DNA from: JBLHUT01 sp047629975
GTDB taxonomy: Bacteria > Pseudomonadota > Alphaproteobacteria > Rhodobacterales > Rhodobacteraceae
Length of the DNA: 11,415 nucleotides
Direction: 5' to 3'
Assembly: GCA_047629975.1 (NCBI GenBank)
Contig: JBLHUT010000096.1
Location: 1 to 11,415 of the forward strand
The translations under genes and the position numbers were made by a program. Below are positions 1 to 5,886 of the stretch, one piece after another; positions within the stretch are counted from its first letter, which is position 1; each line of letters starts with the position of its first letter. A model generated the notes under the pieces. That model was not told where the DNA came from. It searched no databases and saw only the letters and a program-made list of their open reading frames with translations.

Positions 1-2
1 GC

Positions 3-98
3 AAGGAAGAGATATTGGCGGCCCCGTCATTGGGCTTGATCGACCCGAAAGCAGATGCATGGATCCGGGCAAATTACGAAATCGCCCTGCCGCTTTGA
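3..98 (+). CDS. 3' end of an unidentified gene (partial)
   Basis: The frame beginning at base 3 stays open to a TGA at 96-98 and encodes the last 31 residues of a protein whose start lies outside the window. The translated tail (ending in ANYEIALPL) has ordinary protein composition and codon use like the neighbouring genes. A perfect hairpin follows 27 bases after the stop, as expected for the end of a transcription unit. The fragment has no motif that I recognise, so no function is proposed. The longer ATG-started frame at 55-540 overlaps it but runs into the sugar transferase gene in another frame and is less convincing. Confidence 0.6.
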   Translation, partial: KEEILAAPSLGLIDPKADAWIRANYEIALPL

Positions 99-125
99 CA
101 ACAAGGCCCGCCCGTTGGCAAAGCC

Positions 126-152
126 CCGGCAGCCCGAACAAAAGGCTGCCGG
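126..152 (+). terminator. Perfect 9-bp hairpin, probable terminator without a T-run
   Basis: CCGGCAGCC (126-134) pairs perfectly with GGCTGCCGG (144-152) around a 9-base A-rich loop. It sits just after the stop codon of the partial upstream gene and before the leader of the sugar transferase gene. No run of T follows on either strand, so it is not a textbook intrinsic terminator. It may still terminate, or may protect the 3' end of the upstream mRNA. Confidence 0.55.
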
Positions 153-193
153 ACGCCCAATACCGAAAAGATCGAAAATTACGTCAAAGAATT

Positions 194-231
194 TTGATCA
201 TATCGCGCAACAAGCTGTTAATTTTTATAGT
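194..231 (+). promoter_or_regulatory. AT-rich stretch with a possible -10 box for the sugar transferase gene
   Basis: Bases 180-235 are clearly more AT-rich than the surroundings. They contain TATAGT at 226-231, close to the TATAAT consensus and about 47 bases before the ATG at 278. The only good -35-like word, TTGATC at 194-199, is 26 bases upstream of it, which is too far for a normal sigma-70 spacer. This is a weak candidate based on composition and one box. Confidence 0.3.
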
Positions 232-277
232 CTAGCCTCCGCTTCATTGCCGTTTGCAGCGATTTGGATGAACCGAC

Positions 278-1726
278 ATGACGCCGACACAAATGGGCGA
301 AGTAACTCTGAGCGACGCTGCCGTTCGCGTGGCATGGCGTCTGCGAAGAGCGTCCCTTGCGCCGGTGCGCATTGCATTTATGGTCGCGATGGCCGATCTG
401 TTCTCGCTCCCGATAGCCATCTGGTTCGGAATGTTTGCGGCCCCTGCCGCCGCAGGGTTCGTGCCGCTACAGTCGCTCTGGATTGCGGCTTTGGTATCTG
501 TTGGTTCGGTTCTGTCGATCGCCACATTGGGCGGATATAACACAGTGCATCTGTCGCGGCTGTTACGTGCTCTTGCAATCGCGATTGCCGGCATTGGCCT
601 GTCCCTGATCGCAATGGCGATGATCTCGGGGGAACTGGGTGTTTTGTCGGTGTTCTGGGCCTTTGTCTTTGCCGGTTTCCTGACCACGCTACAGCGTCTT
701 GCCGTCACAAAGGCAATCAAATGGGCTGTGGAAACCGGCCTGACAGAGCGACGCGCCGTGATCGTCGGTGGAGGGTACGAAGCGGAACGGTTGATCAGGG
801 GGCTGGCCCAACGCGCCGGAAACGACGTGCGTATCTGGGGTATTTTTGATGACCGGAATGGCAAGCGCTCGCCGGATCTGGTCCTGGATGTGCCGAAAAT
901 CGGCAAATTTGACGATTTGGTGGAGTTTTGTCGCCGGGCAGAGGTCGACCTTATCATCCTCACCCTGCCCCCCGAATCCGAAGAACGGATCGGTTTCTTG
1001 CTGAGCAAGTTCAAAGTCCTTCCCGTTCCGGTACATCTCTCGGCGTACAGCAAGGATTTCGCGTTCCGCGACGACCCGAGAGGCACAGCCAGCGCGCTGT
1101 TGCCCGCCAGCTTTCGCGCCGAACGCCGCTTGGCCAAGCGATGTTTCGATCTGTTTTTCGGTTGGATCATGCTGATCAGTCTTGGCCCGTTGATGGCGCT
1201 GATCGCCCTTGCCATCCGGATTGACACCAAAGGGCCGGTGTTTTTTCGACAAATGCGTCACGGGTTCAACGATTCCCCCATCACCGTCTGGAAATTCCGG
1301 ACGATGCACCATGCCATGCAAGACCCCGGCGCAGAAAAGGTCGTCACAAAGGGCGACCTTAGAGTGACCAGACTGGGTCGGATCCTGCGCAAGACGTCGA
1401 TGGACGAGTTGCCGCAATTGTTCAATGTGATCTCGGGGACCTTGTCACTTGTCGGTCCGCGCCCGCATGCTTTGAATGCCCGCTCAAGCCGGCAGGTAAA
1501 GTTTGACCAGATCGTAGAAGGATACTCGGCCCGCCACCGCTTGCCTCCGGGAATAACAGGTTGGGCACAGATCAACGGTTGGCGCGGCGAGGTCGATGAC
1601 CCCGAAAACTTGCGCCAACGCGTGGCCCACGACCTGTTTTACATCGAAAACTGGTCACTCTGGTTCGACATAAAGATCCTGCTGCGCACCCCGACAAGCC
1701 TGCTGGACACCCAGCGCGCTTACTAG
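278..1726 (+). CDS. Exopolysaccharide polyprenyl-phosphate sugar-1-phosphate transferase
   Basis: This inner-membrane enzyme is expected to move a sugar-1-phosphate from a nucleotide sugar to undecaprenyl phosphate, the first step of exopolysaccharide or surface-glycan assembly. The 482 residues are typical of the long WcaJ/ExoY-like family. The N-terminal half has hydrophobic segments at about 30-57, 65-83, 97-117 and 121-137. A nucleotide-binding-like region begins with VIVGGG at 161-166. The C-terminal bacterial sugar transferase domain (about 286-482) has its re-entrant hydrophobic helix at 290-313, KFRTM at 339-343, the DE dyad (D386-E387) in SMDELPQLFNV, and LVGPRP at 401-406. In the family that Asp-Glu pair is catalytic. 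The ATG at 278 gives a full-length N terminus, though the ribosome site (GGAT at 266-269) is weak. The sugar cannot be read from the sequence. The TAG stop is followed in frame by 59 open codons carrying His-rich repeats (see findings). Confidence 0.93.
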   Translation: MTPTQMGEVTLSDAAVRVAWRLRRASLAPVRIAFMVAMADLFSLPIAIWFGMFAAPAAAGFVPLQSLWIAALVSVGSVLSIATLGGYNTVHLSRLLRALAIAIAGIGLSLIAMAMISGELGVLSVFWAFVFAGFLTTLQRLAVTKAIKWAVETGLTERRAVIVGGGYEAERLIRGLAQRAGNDVRIWGIFDDRNGKRSPDLVLDVPKIGKFDDLVEFCRRAEVDLIILTLPPESEERIGFLLSKFKVLPVPVHLSAYSKDFAFRDDPRGTASALLPASFRAERRLAKRCFDLFFGWIMLISLGPLMALIALAIRIDTKGPVFFRQMRHGFNDSPITVWKFRTMHHAMQDPGAEKVVTKGDLRVTRLGRILRKTSMDELPQLFNVISGTLSLVGPRPHALNARSSRQVKFDQIVEGYSARHRLPPGITGWAQINGWRGEVDDPENLRQRVAHDLFYIENWSLWFDIKILLRTPTSLLDTQRAY

Positions 1727-1762
1727 GCCCGCTCACGCCCGCCAAAACCGGACCCGCCCGAA

Positions 1763-1882
1763 GCACATTACGCCAATGCACATCACGCCAATGCACATCA
1801 CGCCAATGCACATCACGCCAATGCACATCACGCCAATGCACATCACACCAATGCACATCACGCCAATGCACACCACAGCATG
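1763..1882. repeat. 15-bp tandem repeat, seven good copies plus a degenerate eighth
   Basis: The unit GCACATCACGCCAAT is repeated head to tail at 1763, 1778, 1793, 1808, 1823, 1838 and 1853. The first copy differs by C to T (CATTAC) and the sixth by G to A (CACACC). The eighth (1868-1882) has decayed. There are no spacers, so it is not a CRISPR array. It lies between the sugar transferase stop and the importer binding-protein gene. Because 15 is divisible by 3, every frame gives a pentapeptide repeat. In the frame of the upstream gene it reads Ala-His-His-Ala-Asn. Such short arrays usually expand and contract by replication slippage, so copy number is likely to vary between strains. Confidence 0.95.
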
Positions 1883-1902
1883 TGCCAACCTGCGGCTTTG
1901 CG

Positions 1903-1908
1903 TTGACA
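1903..1908 (+). promoter_or_regulatory. Perfect -35 hexamer upstream of the importer operon
   Basis: TTGACA at 1903-1908 matches the sigma-70 -35 consensus and lies 100 bases before the ATG of the binding-protein gene, just after the tandem repeat. No convincing -10 box is found 16-18 bases downstream (the stretch is C-rich; CACTCT at 1927-1932 is the nearest). Alphaproteobacterial -10 boxes are often poor, so this remains a weak candidate for the importer promoter. Confidence 0.3.
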
Positions 1909-2008
1909 ATACCGTCTCTCCCCCCGCACTCTGTCGTCAGAACTCTTGAAAGGCCGGCATTCAGACCCGCACTCAAGATCACAAGTATCAGAACCGGGAG
2001 GACCCACG

Positions 2009-3019
2009 ATGACCCTGAACAGACGCCAGACCTTGCAAGGATTAGGCGCAAGCGCGCTTGTAGCCGGGCTTGCGACACCTGCGCTTGCCTCTGGAAAAGT
2101 TACTGTCGGGGCCCTTCGCCTCACCAGTCATGCAGCCAGTTTTGTTGCTGTCGAACGTGGCTATTTCAAAGCCGCCGGAATGGATGTCGAACTGCGCTTT
2201 TTCGATGCCGCACAGCCGATGGCGGTGGCCATTGCGTCGGGGGATGTGGACTTCGGGATAACAGCGATATCCGGCGGTCTTGTGTCACTCGCCCAAAAAG
2301 GCGCGCTCAAAGTCATCGGTGGGGCATTGCAGGAAGAAGCCGGCATCGACGGGCAAAAGATTCTGGTGTCGGATACCGCTTTCCAATCCGGTGTTACGGC
2401 GCCGAGCATGCTTGACGGGCGCAGCTTTGCCATCACACAGGCCGGATCCTCTTTTCACTACATGGGATCGAAAATTGCCGCCGCCGAAGGGATCGACATG
2501 CGGTTCAGACCCCTGCAAAAAGTCGGTGCCATCATCGGCGCGCTCAAATCAGGTCAGATCGACGCGTGGTCCATCGTGCCGCATATTGCCAAGGCGCTGG
2601 CCGGATCGGGTGCCGTGCACATTATAGGAGATGTCGCCGACTACATACCCGATTATCAGGTCACCACCGTGTTCACATCAACGGCCAATACAACAACAAA
2701 CCGTGCCGCATCCGAAGCCTTCCTCAAGGTGTTTTCGCGTGGCATCGAAGACTTCAACGCGGCGTTGGTCGACAAGACACTTGGCGACGGGGCCCGCGAC
2801 GAGATGGTTTCGCTGATCCACAAATATGTCTACACGGACCGTCCGATCGAACGGGCTGCGCCGTCTATCATCAACGGGGCGATGCGTTTGAACCCGAATG
2901 CCGGATTGACGCGCGCCTCGGTTCAGGACCAACTGGATTGGTTCAAATCCAGCGATCTGATCGATGCAGACGTGACCTATGACACGGTGGTTGACAGCAG
3001 CTTCGTCGCAACGATCTGA
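2009..3019 (+). CDS. ABC transporter substrate-binding protein, nitrate/sulfonate/taurine class
   Basis: This is a periplasmic ligand-binding protein of the SsuA/TauA/NMT1-like fold, delivering an unknown small solute to the ATPase and permease encoded next. The chosen ATG at 2009 has a strong ribosome site (GGGAGGA, 1996-2002) and gives 336 residues, normal for the family. It places a twin-arginine motif at the N terminus: NRRQTLQ at 4-10, a hydrophobic stretch at 11-21, and a likely cleavage after ALA at 27. An earlier in-frame ATG at 1946 would bury this signal. The mature protein begins with a strand like those of the family (VTVGALRLTSHAASFVAVE), then a segment typical of it (GYFKAAGMDVELRFFD). 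Export by Tat suggests folding, or ligand or cofactor loading, before export, which is not the rule for this family. Aromatic sulfonates, taurine, nitrate, thiamine precursors and other ligands remain possible, because no catabolic gene adjoins. Confidence 0.88.
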   Translation: MTLNRRQTLQGLGASALVAGLATPALASGKVTVGALRLTSHAASFVAVERGYFKAAGMDVELRFFDAAQPMAVAIASGDVDFGITAISGGLVSLAQKGALKVIGGALQEEAGIDGQKILVSDTAFQSGVTAPSMLDGRSFAITQAGSSFHYMGSKIAAAEGIDMRFRPLQKVGAIIGALKSGQIDAWSIVPHIAKALAGSGAVHIIGDVADYIPDYQVTTVFTSTANTTTNRAASEAFLKVFSRGIEDFNAALVDKTLGDGARDEMVSLIHKYVYTDRPIERAAPSIINGAMRLNPNAGLTRASVQDQLDWFKSSDLIDADVTYDTVVDSSFVATI

Positions 3020-3039
3020 CTGACATGCCTGAACAAGGC

Positions 3040-3067
3040 GCACGGGGGGTGCAAACGCCCCCCGTGC
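3040..3067 (+). terminator. Strong 10-bp G/C hairpin between binding protein and ATPase genes
   Basis: GCACGGGGGG (3040-3049) pairs perfectly with CCCCCCGTGC (3058-3067) around the 8-base loop TGCAAACG. It fills most of the 66-base gap between the binding-protein stop and the ATPase start and has no T-run. In other binding-protein importers such a structure after the first gene stabilises its mRNA, or attenuates read-through, so that binding protein outnumbers the membrane complex. That role is inferred here. The ATPase ribosome site (GGAG, 3075-3078) lies 8 bases beyond the stem and remains free. Confidence 0.75.
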
Positions 3068-3085
3068 TGCTGACGGAGACACCGA

Positions 3086-3853
3086 ATGGACCTTTCCCTT
3101 TCCGGCATTTGCCATTCCTACGGGGAGGTAGAGGTGCTGCGCGATGTGTCATTGCATATCCCCAGTGGACAGATTGTCTGCGTTGTTGGGCCTTCGGGGT
3201 GCGGGAAATCCACCTTGTTGCGTCTTGTCGGTGGGCTTGAACGACCCGATGCCGGAGATATCCTGCAACTGGGCGCGCCCCCTGAAGGGTGCCTGAACCC
3301 GCTGACCTACGTGTTTCAGGACTTTGCGCTGCTGCCTTGGCGCAGTGTCGAGGGAAACGTGCGGCTTGTTCTCGAAGATCGTGATCTAACCCGCGCGCGC
3401 ACCGAAGAGATCATAACCGATGTTCTGGCACGCACGCGCCTGAGCGGTTTTCGCAAAGCCCTGCCGCGTCAACTGTCGGGCGGCATGAAGCAACGGGTGG
3501 CCATCGCGCGCGCGCTTGCGGTAAATCCTGCGGTCATGTTGATGGATGAACCGCTTTCGGCGCTCGACAGTCAGACCCGTGAGCTGATGATGGACGATCT
3601 GGTAAATCTGTGGCTTCGCCAGCCGTTTACGGCCATTTACGTCACTCATAATCTGGCCGAGGCAGTGCGGCTTGGACATCAAATTGTTGTTTTGTCACGG
3701 CGGCCGGGACGGATCAGACAGATCGTAGCCATTGACAAACCCCTTGCCGAACGTGGCCTTGCGGACCCGGATCTCGAGGCCCATCAAAAGGAGCTTTGGC
3801 ATCTGATGCGCGAAGAGGCCCGCGCCGCCGACGAGGAGCTTTTGAATGACTGA
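3086..3853 (+). CDS. ABC transporter ATPase, nitrate/sulfonate/taurine class
   Basis: This is the cytoplasmic ATP-hydrolysing subunit that powers uptake through the adjacent permease. Its 255 residues contain the complete ATPase motif set in order: Walker A GPSGCGKST (35-43), the Q-loop with Q78 in VFQDFALLPWR, signature LSGGMKQR (130-137), Walker B VMLMDEP (150-156), D-loop SALD (158-161) and switch His188 in YVTHNL. The Q-loop wording (QDFALLPWR) is characteristic of the SsuB/TauB/NrtD group. The ATG at 3086 follows GGAG with 7 bases spacing. The gene follows the binding-protein gene after the hairpin and overlaps the permease gene by 8 bases, so these two are translationally coupled. All catalytic residues are intact. 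Family assignment is firm; the transported solute is not determined. Confidence 0.95.
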   Translation: MDLSLSGICHSYGEVEVLRDVSLHIPSGQIVCVVGPSGCGKSTLLRLVGGLERPDAGDILQLGAPPEGCLNPLTYVFQDFALLPWRSVEGNVRLVLEDRDLTRARTEEIITDVLARTRLSGFRKALPRQLSGGMKQRVAIARALAVNPAVMLMDEPLSALDSQTRELMMDDLVNLWLRQPFTAIYVTHNLAEAVRLGHQIVVLSRRPGRIRQIVAIDKPLAERGLADPDLEAHQKELWHLMREEARAADEELLND

Positions 3854-4697
3854 AACCGGACAATCACCGCAAAAACAATCCGTGGCACCGCAAAAACAAC
3901 CCGTGGCACCGCAAAAACAACCCGTTGAATTTCGAGGTGGCGGGTTTGCCCCGACAGCCAAACGCGGGGTTGGGGCTCTTGTGTTCGTTCTGATTATCGC
4001 GGTGATGGAATGGGGCACCCGTGCGGGATGGATTTCAAACCTGACATTACCATTACCTTCTGACGTGCTGGCCACATTTGGCGAACTGTATCGCACCGGA
4101 CGGTTGTGGGAGCACCTTGTGCCGTCAGTTACCCGTCTGGCAGTCGGGGCGATGTTCGGCGTGAGCGCAGGCATTGCGGTGGGTATCTCGATCGGGTTAT
4201 TTTCCTATGTCCGCGCCGGGCTTGTCCCCTTGGTTGCTGCGATATTTCCGATCCCTAAAATTGCTCTTTTGCCGCTTTTTGTGATCTGGTTCGGCATTGA
4301 TGAAGCCTCAAAATACGCGTTGATCGCGTTCGGCACATTTACGCCCACGGTCGTGGCGACCTACGGCGCTGTCGATAATGTGGACAGGACACTCATTCGC
4401 ATGGCCCAAAGTTTCGGGGTGCCGTGGTGGTCTATCGTGCGCAAAATTGTAATTCCCGGAGCGATGCCCGGCATTTTGTCAGGGTTGCGGATCAGCCTTG
4501 CCATTGCGATCATCCTGCTTGTCGCGGCCGAAATGCTGGGCGCGGAACGTGGCATCGGCGCTTATATCCTTGAAGCGGGGTCTCTTTATGATCTCGAAAG
4601 GTTGTTCGCTGGCGTCACACTCCTGTCGCTCATCGGAGTGATTGTCAGCTTTGTCATCGGGCGGCTTGAAAAAGCGTTGCTGGGGTGGCGCAGCTAA
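3846..4697 (+). CDS. ABC transporter permease, nitrate/sulfonate/taurine class
   Basis: This is the inner-membrane channel subunit of the importer, in the binding-protein-dependent permease family (SsuC/TauC-like). Of its 283 residues, hydrophobic segments lie near 42-56, 95-118, 123-149, 155-175, 207-232 and 253-273. The ATPase-contacting loop lies around 186-210 (AQSFGVPWWSIVRKIVIPGA). The ATG at 3846 has an excellent ribosome site (GAGGAG, 3833-3838) and overlaps the ATPase stop by 8 bases. The first 40 residues are unusual: a cytoplasmic tail carrying three copies of a heptapeptide (QKQSVAP, QKQPVAP, QKQPVEF) encoded by 21-bp direct repeats. No later in-frame ATG precedes the first membrane segment, so the tail is probably translated. 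The gene ends 10 bases from the stop of the convergent membrane-protein gene. Confidence 0.93.
   Translation: MTETGQSPQKQSVAPQKQPVAPQKQPVEFRGGGFAPTAKRGVGALVFVLIIAVMEWGTRAGWISNLTLPLPSDVLATFGELYRTGRLWEHLVPSVTRLAVGAMFGVSAGIAVGISIGLFSYVRAGLVPLVAAIFPIPKIALLPLFVIWFGIDEASKYALIAFGTFTPTVVATYGAVDNVDRTLIRMAQSFGVPWWSIVRKIVIPGAMPGILSGLRISLAIAIILLVAAEMLGAERGIGAYILEAGSLYDLERLFAGVTLLSLIGVIVSFVIGRLEKALLGWRS
3867..3929 (+). repeat. Three tandem 21-bp units in the permease N-terminal coding region
   Basis: Units at 3867-3887, 3888-3908 and 3909-3929 share CCGCAAAAACAA-C-CGT. The first two differ by one base, and the third diverges only at its 3' end. The reading frame is preserved, adding a heptad Gln-Lys-Gln-Pro-Val-Ala-Pro to the permease tail. 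Near-identity of the copies points to recent duplication. It is the second in-frame tandem repeat within about 2.1 kb of this window. Confidence 0.95.
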
Positions 4698-4716
4698 AGG
4701 TGCACAATCACCGCTG
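4691..4716. terminator. Small imperfect hairpin across convergent stop codons
   Basis: CAGC (4691-4694) and GGTG (4699-4702) pair with CACC (4709-4712) and GCTG (4713-4716), with a 4-base bulge (TAAA) on one side and a 6-base loop. It covers the permease TAA (4695-4697) and the minus-strand TGA (complement of 4708-4710). It could serve both convergent genes, but the stem is short and lacks a T-run. Confidence 0.25.
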
Positions 4717-5886
4717 CCCAAGATAATAGAGCAAACTCTGGCGCGCCTCGAAGAACGGATACAGATCAACCTCCTGATGCGAGACCATGAACGTCTTTGT
4801 ACCTGACGAAATTGCGATAGCTACCACAAACAGCGGGACCATCCACCGCTCCACCGCCGGCTCGGGAAGCGGCTTACCCGCAGCACCCCACGCCACAAAA
4901 ACCACCAGAAACGCCATCAGAATCGACATTGCATCCCATCGCTGAATGTCCGTGGCGACAAACCGCAAGGTCATCGGCGCAAGCGCGGCAAGTATCCCAA
5001 GAGCAAGCGTCAGCCCTCCCATCCGACCCATCCGGGTGATTGTCCAGAACAGCAGCAACAAAGCCACAAGCGAAGGCGCAACGATTACAATTGAATCCAC
5101 GTGAGCAATAAGCCCGATATCGGTGCGCAGCGCACTCAGGCTGCTGGCCCCTTTTTCGCTGATCACCTCAAACAACAAAGAGGTCAAATCGAAGTCGGCG
5201 ATGGCCTGCATGCTATCGCGCAATTTTGCAACGCCCTCGTCAGGCAATCCGCCAAAGACCACCACCAGATAGGTCAGGACCAGATGAACCGTGGCAACGG
5301 CCCCCGCCATTAAAACGGCAACAGCTTCTCCGCGCGGGCGCGCCGCAACAAAGATCGCAAAATAACAAACAGGCAGCACCAGCAACAGACTGCCCTCGTG
5401 TATCAAAACCGCACTGCTGCCCAAAACGAGGCCACTCCAGACCCGCCCCCACACCGTTTGCGTCCAGATGACACCAAGCACCAGAACCACCAGAAGATGA
5501 TCCAAATACCCAAGCGACCCCGCCAGATAGACCACCGAGATACTGGCCGCATAAACAATCGTCGCCGCACTTAGCACCAGCGACCCGCTCCGGATAAACG
5601 ATGCACAAATACACCCGACACCGATCAGCAAGGCACCGTAGAAAACCGCCCCCAGGACCGTCACCATCGCATAGGTCGGCTCAACGCCCAGCCCATCCAG
5701 AAACGCACCGGTCAAACCGCGTTTCACAAAGCCTTCCTCGTACGTCAGAAAATAGTGCGACGCCGCATAGGGCATCGGCAACTTGAGCGATTTGAGCGTC
5801 GAAAAAACGATGACGCACCAAAACGCCGCCTGCCAGTAAAGTGCAAACCGGTCAACAGAGCGGGGCAGTGACAGCCTGCGGTTCAA
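4708..5886 (-). CDS. Polytopic inner-membrane protein of unknown function, coupled to a GT-C-like gene
   Basis: This is a 392-residue protein made largely of hydrophobic segments (about ten, spread from residue 18 to 375), so certainly an integral membrane protein. A conserved-looking loop after the first segment, YEEGFVKRGLTGAFL (49-63), recalls a motif seen in uncharacterised bacterial membrane proteins of glycan-related clusters. I do not recognise a catalytic signature. The start is a TTG (complement of 5884-5886) that overlaps the stop of the upstream gene as TTGA. A strong ribosome site (GTGGAGAT on the minus strand; GGAG at 5898-5895) lies 8 bases upstream, which supports this unusual start. 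Coupling to the GT-C-like gene suggests a joint role in glycan transfer, polymerisation or transport, but this is inference from position. Confidence 0.8.
   Translation of the reverse strand: MNRRLSLPRSVDRFALYWQAAFWCVIVFSTLKSLKLPMPYAASHYFLTYEEGFVKRGLTGAFLDGLGVEPTYAMVTVLGAVFYGALLIGVGCICASFIRSGSLVLSAATIVYAASISVVYLAGSLGYLDHLLVVLVLGVIWTQTVWGRVWSGLVLGSSAVLIHEGSLLLVLPVCYFAIFVAARPRGEAVAVLMAGAVATVHLVLTYLVVVFGGLPDEGVAKLRDSMQAIADFDLTSLLFEVISEKGASSLSALRTDIGLIAHVDSIVIVAPSLVALLLLFWTITRMGRMGGLTLALGILAALAPMTLRFVATDIQRWDAMSILMAFLVVFVAWGAAGKPLPEPAVERWMVPLFVVAIAISSGTKTFMVSHQEVDLYPFFEARQSLLYYLGQR

Noticed and set aside
244..1230. Long minus-strand frame of 328 codons antisense to the sugar transferase
   Set aside because: It is rich in Arg, Ser and Thr without domain features, and it lies opposite a well-supported gene with intact motifs. 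This is typical of shadow frames in GC-rich DNA.
1763..1882. Possible CRISPR array
   Set aside because: The 15-bp units are contiguous with no unique spacers, and no cas gene is present.
1776..1949. Plus-strand frame of 57 codons with Met-His-Ile-Thr-Pro repeats
   Set aside because: Every repeat unit supplies an ATG, so the frame is a by-product of the array. No Shine-Dalgarno sequence precedes it and the tail looks random.
1946..2008. Upstream in-frame ATG for the importer binding protein
   Set aside because: It lacks a good ribosome site and would put 21 polar residues before the twin-arginine signal. The ATG at 2009 has GGGAGGA correctly spaced.
1572..2078. Minus-strand frame of 168 codons with repeated Val-His-Trp-Arg-Asp
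   Set aside because: It overlaps the 3' end of the sugar transferase and the start of the binding-protein gene, and its repeats are simply the reverse reading of the 15-bp minisatellite. No ribosome site or family resemblance supports it.
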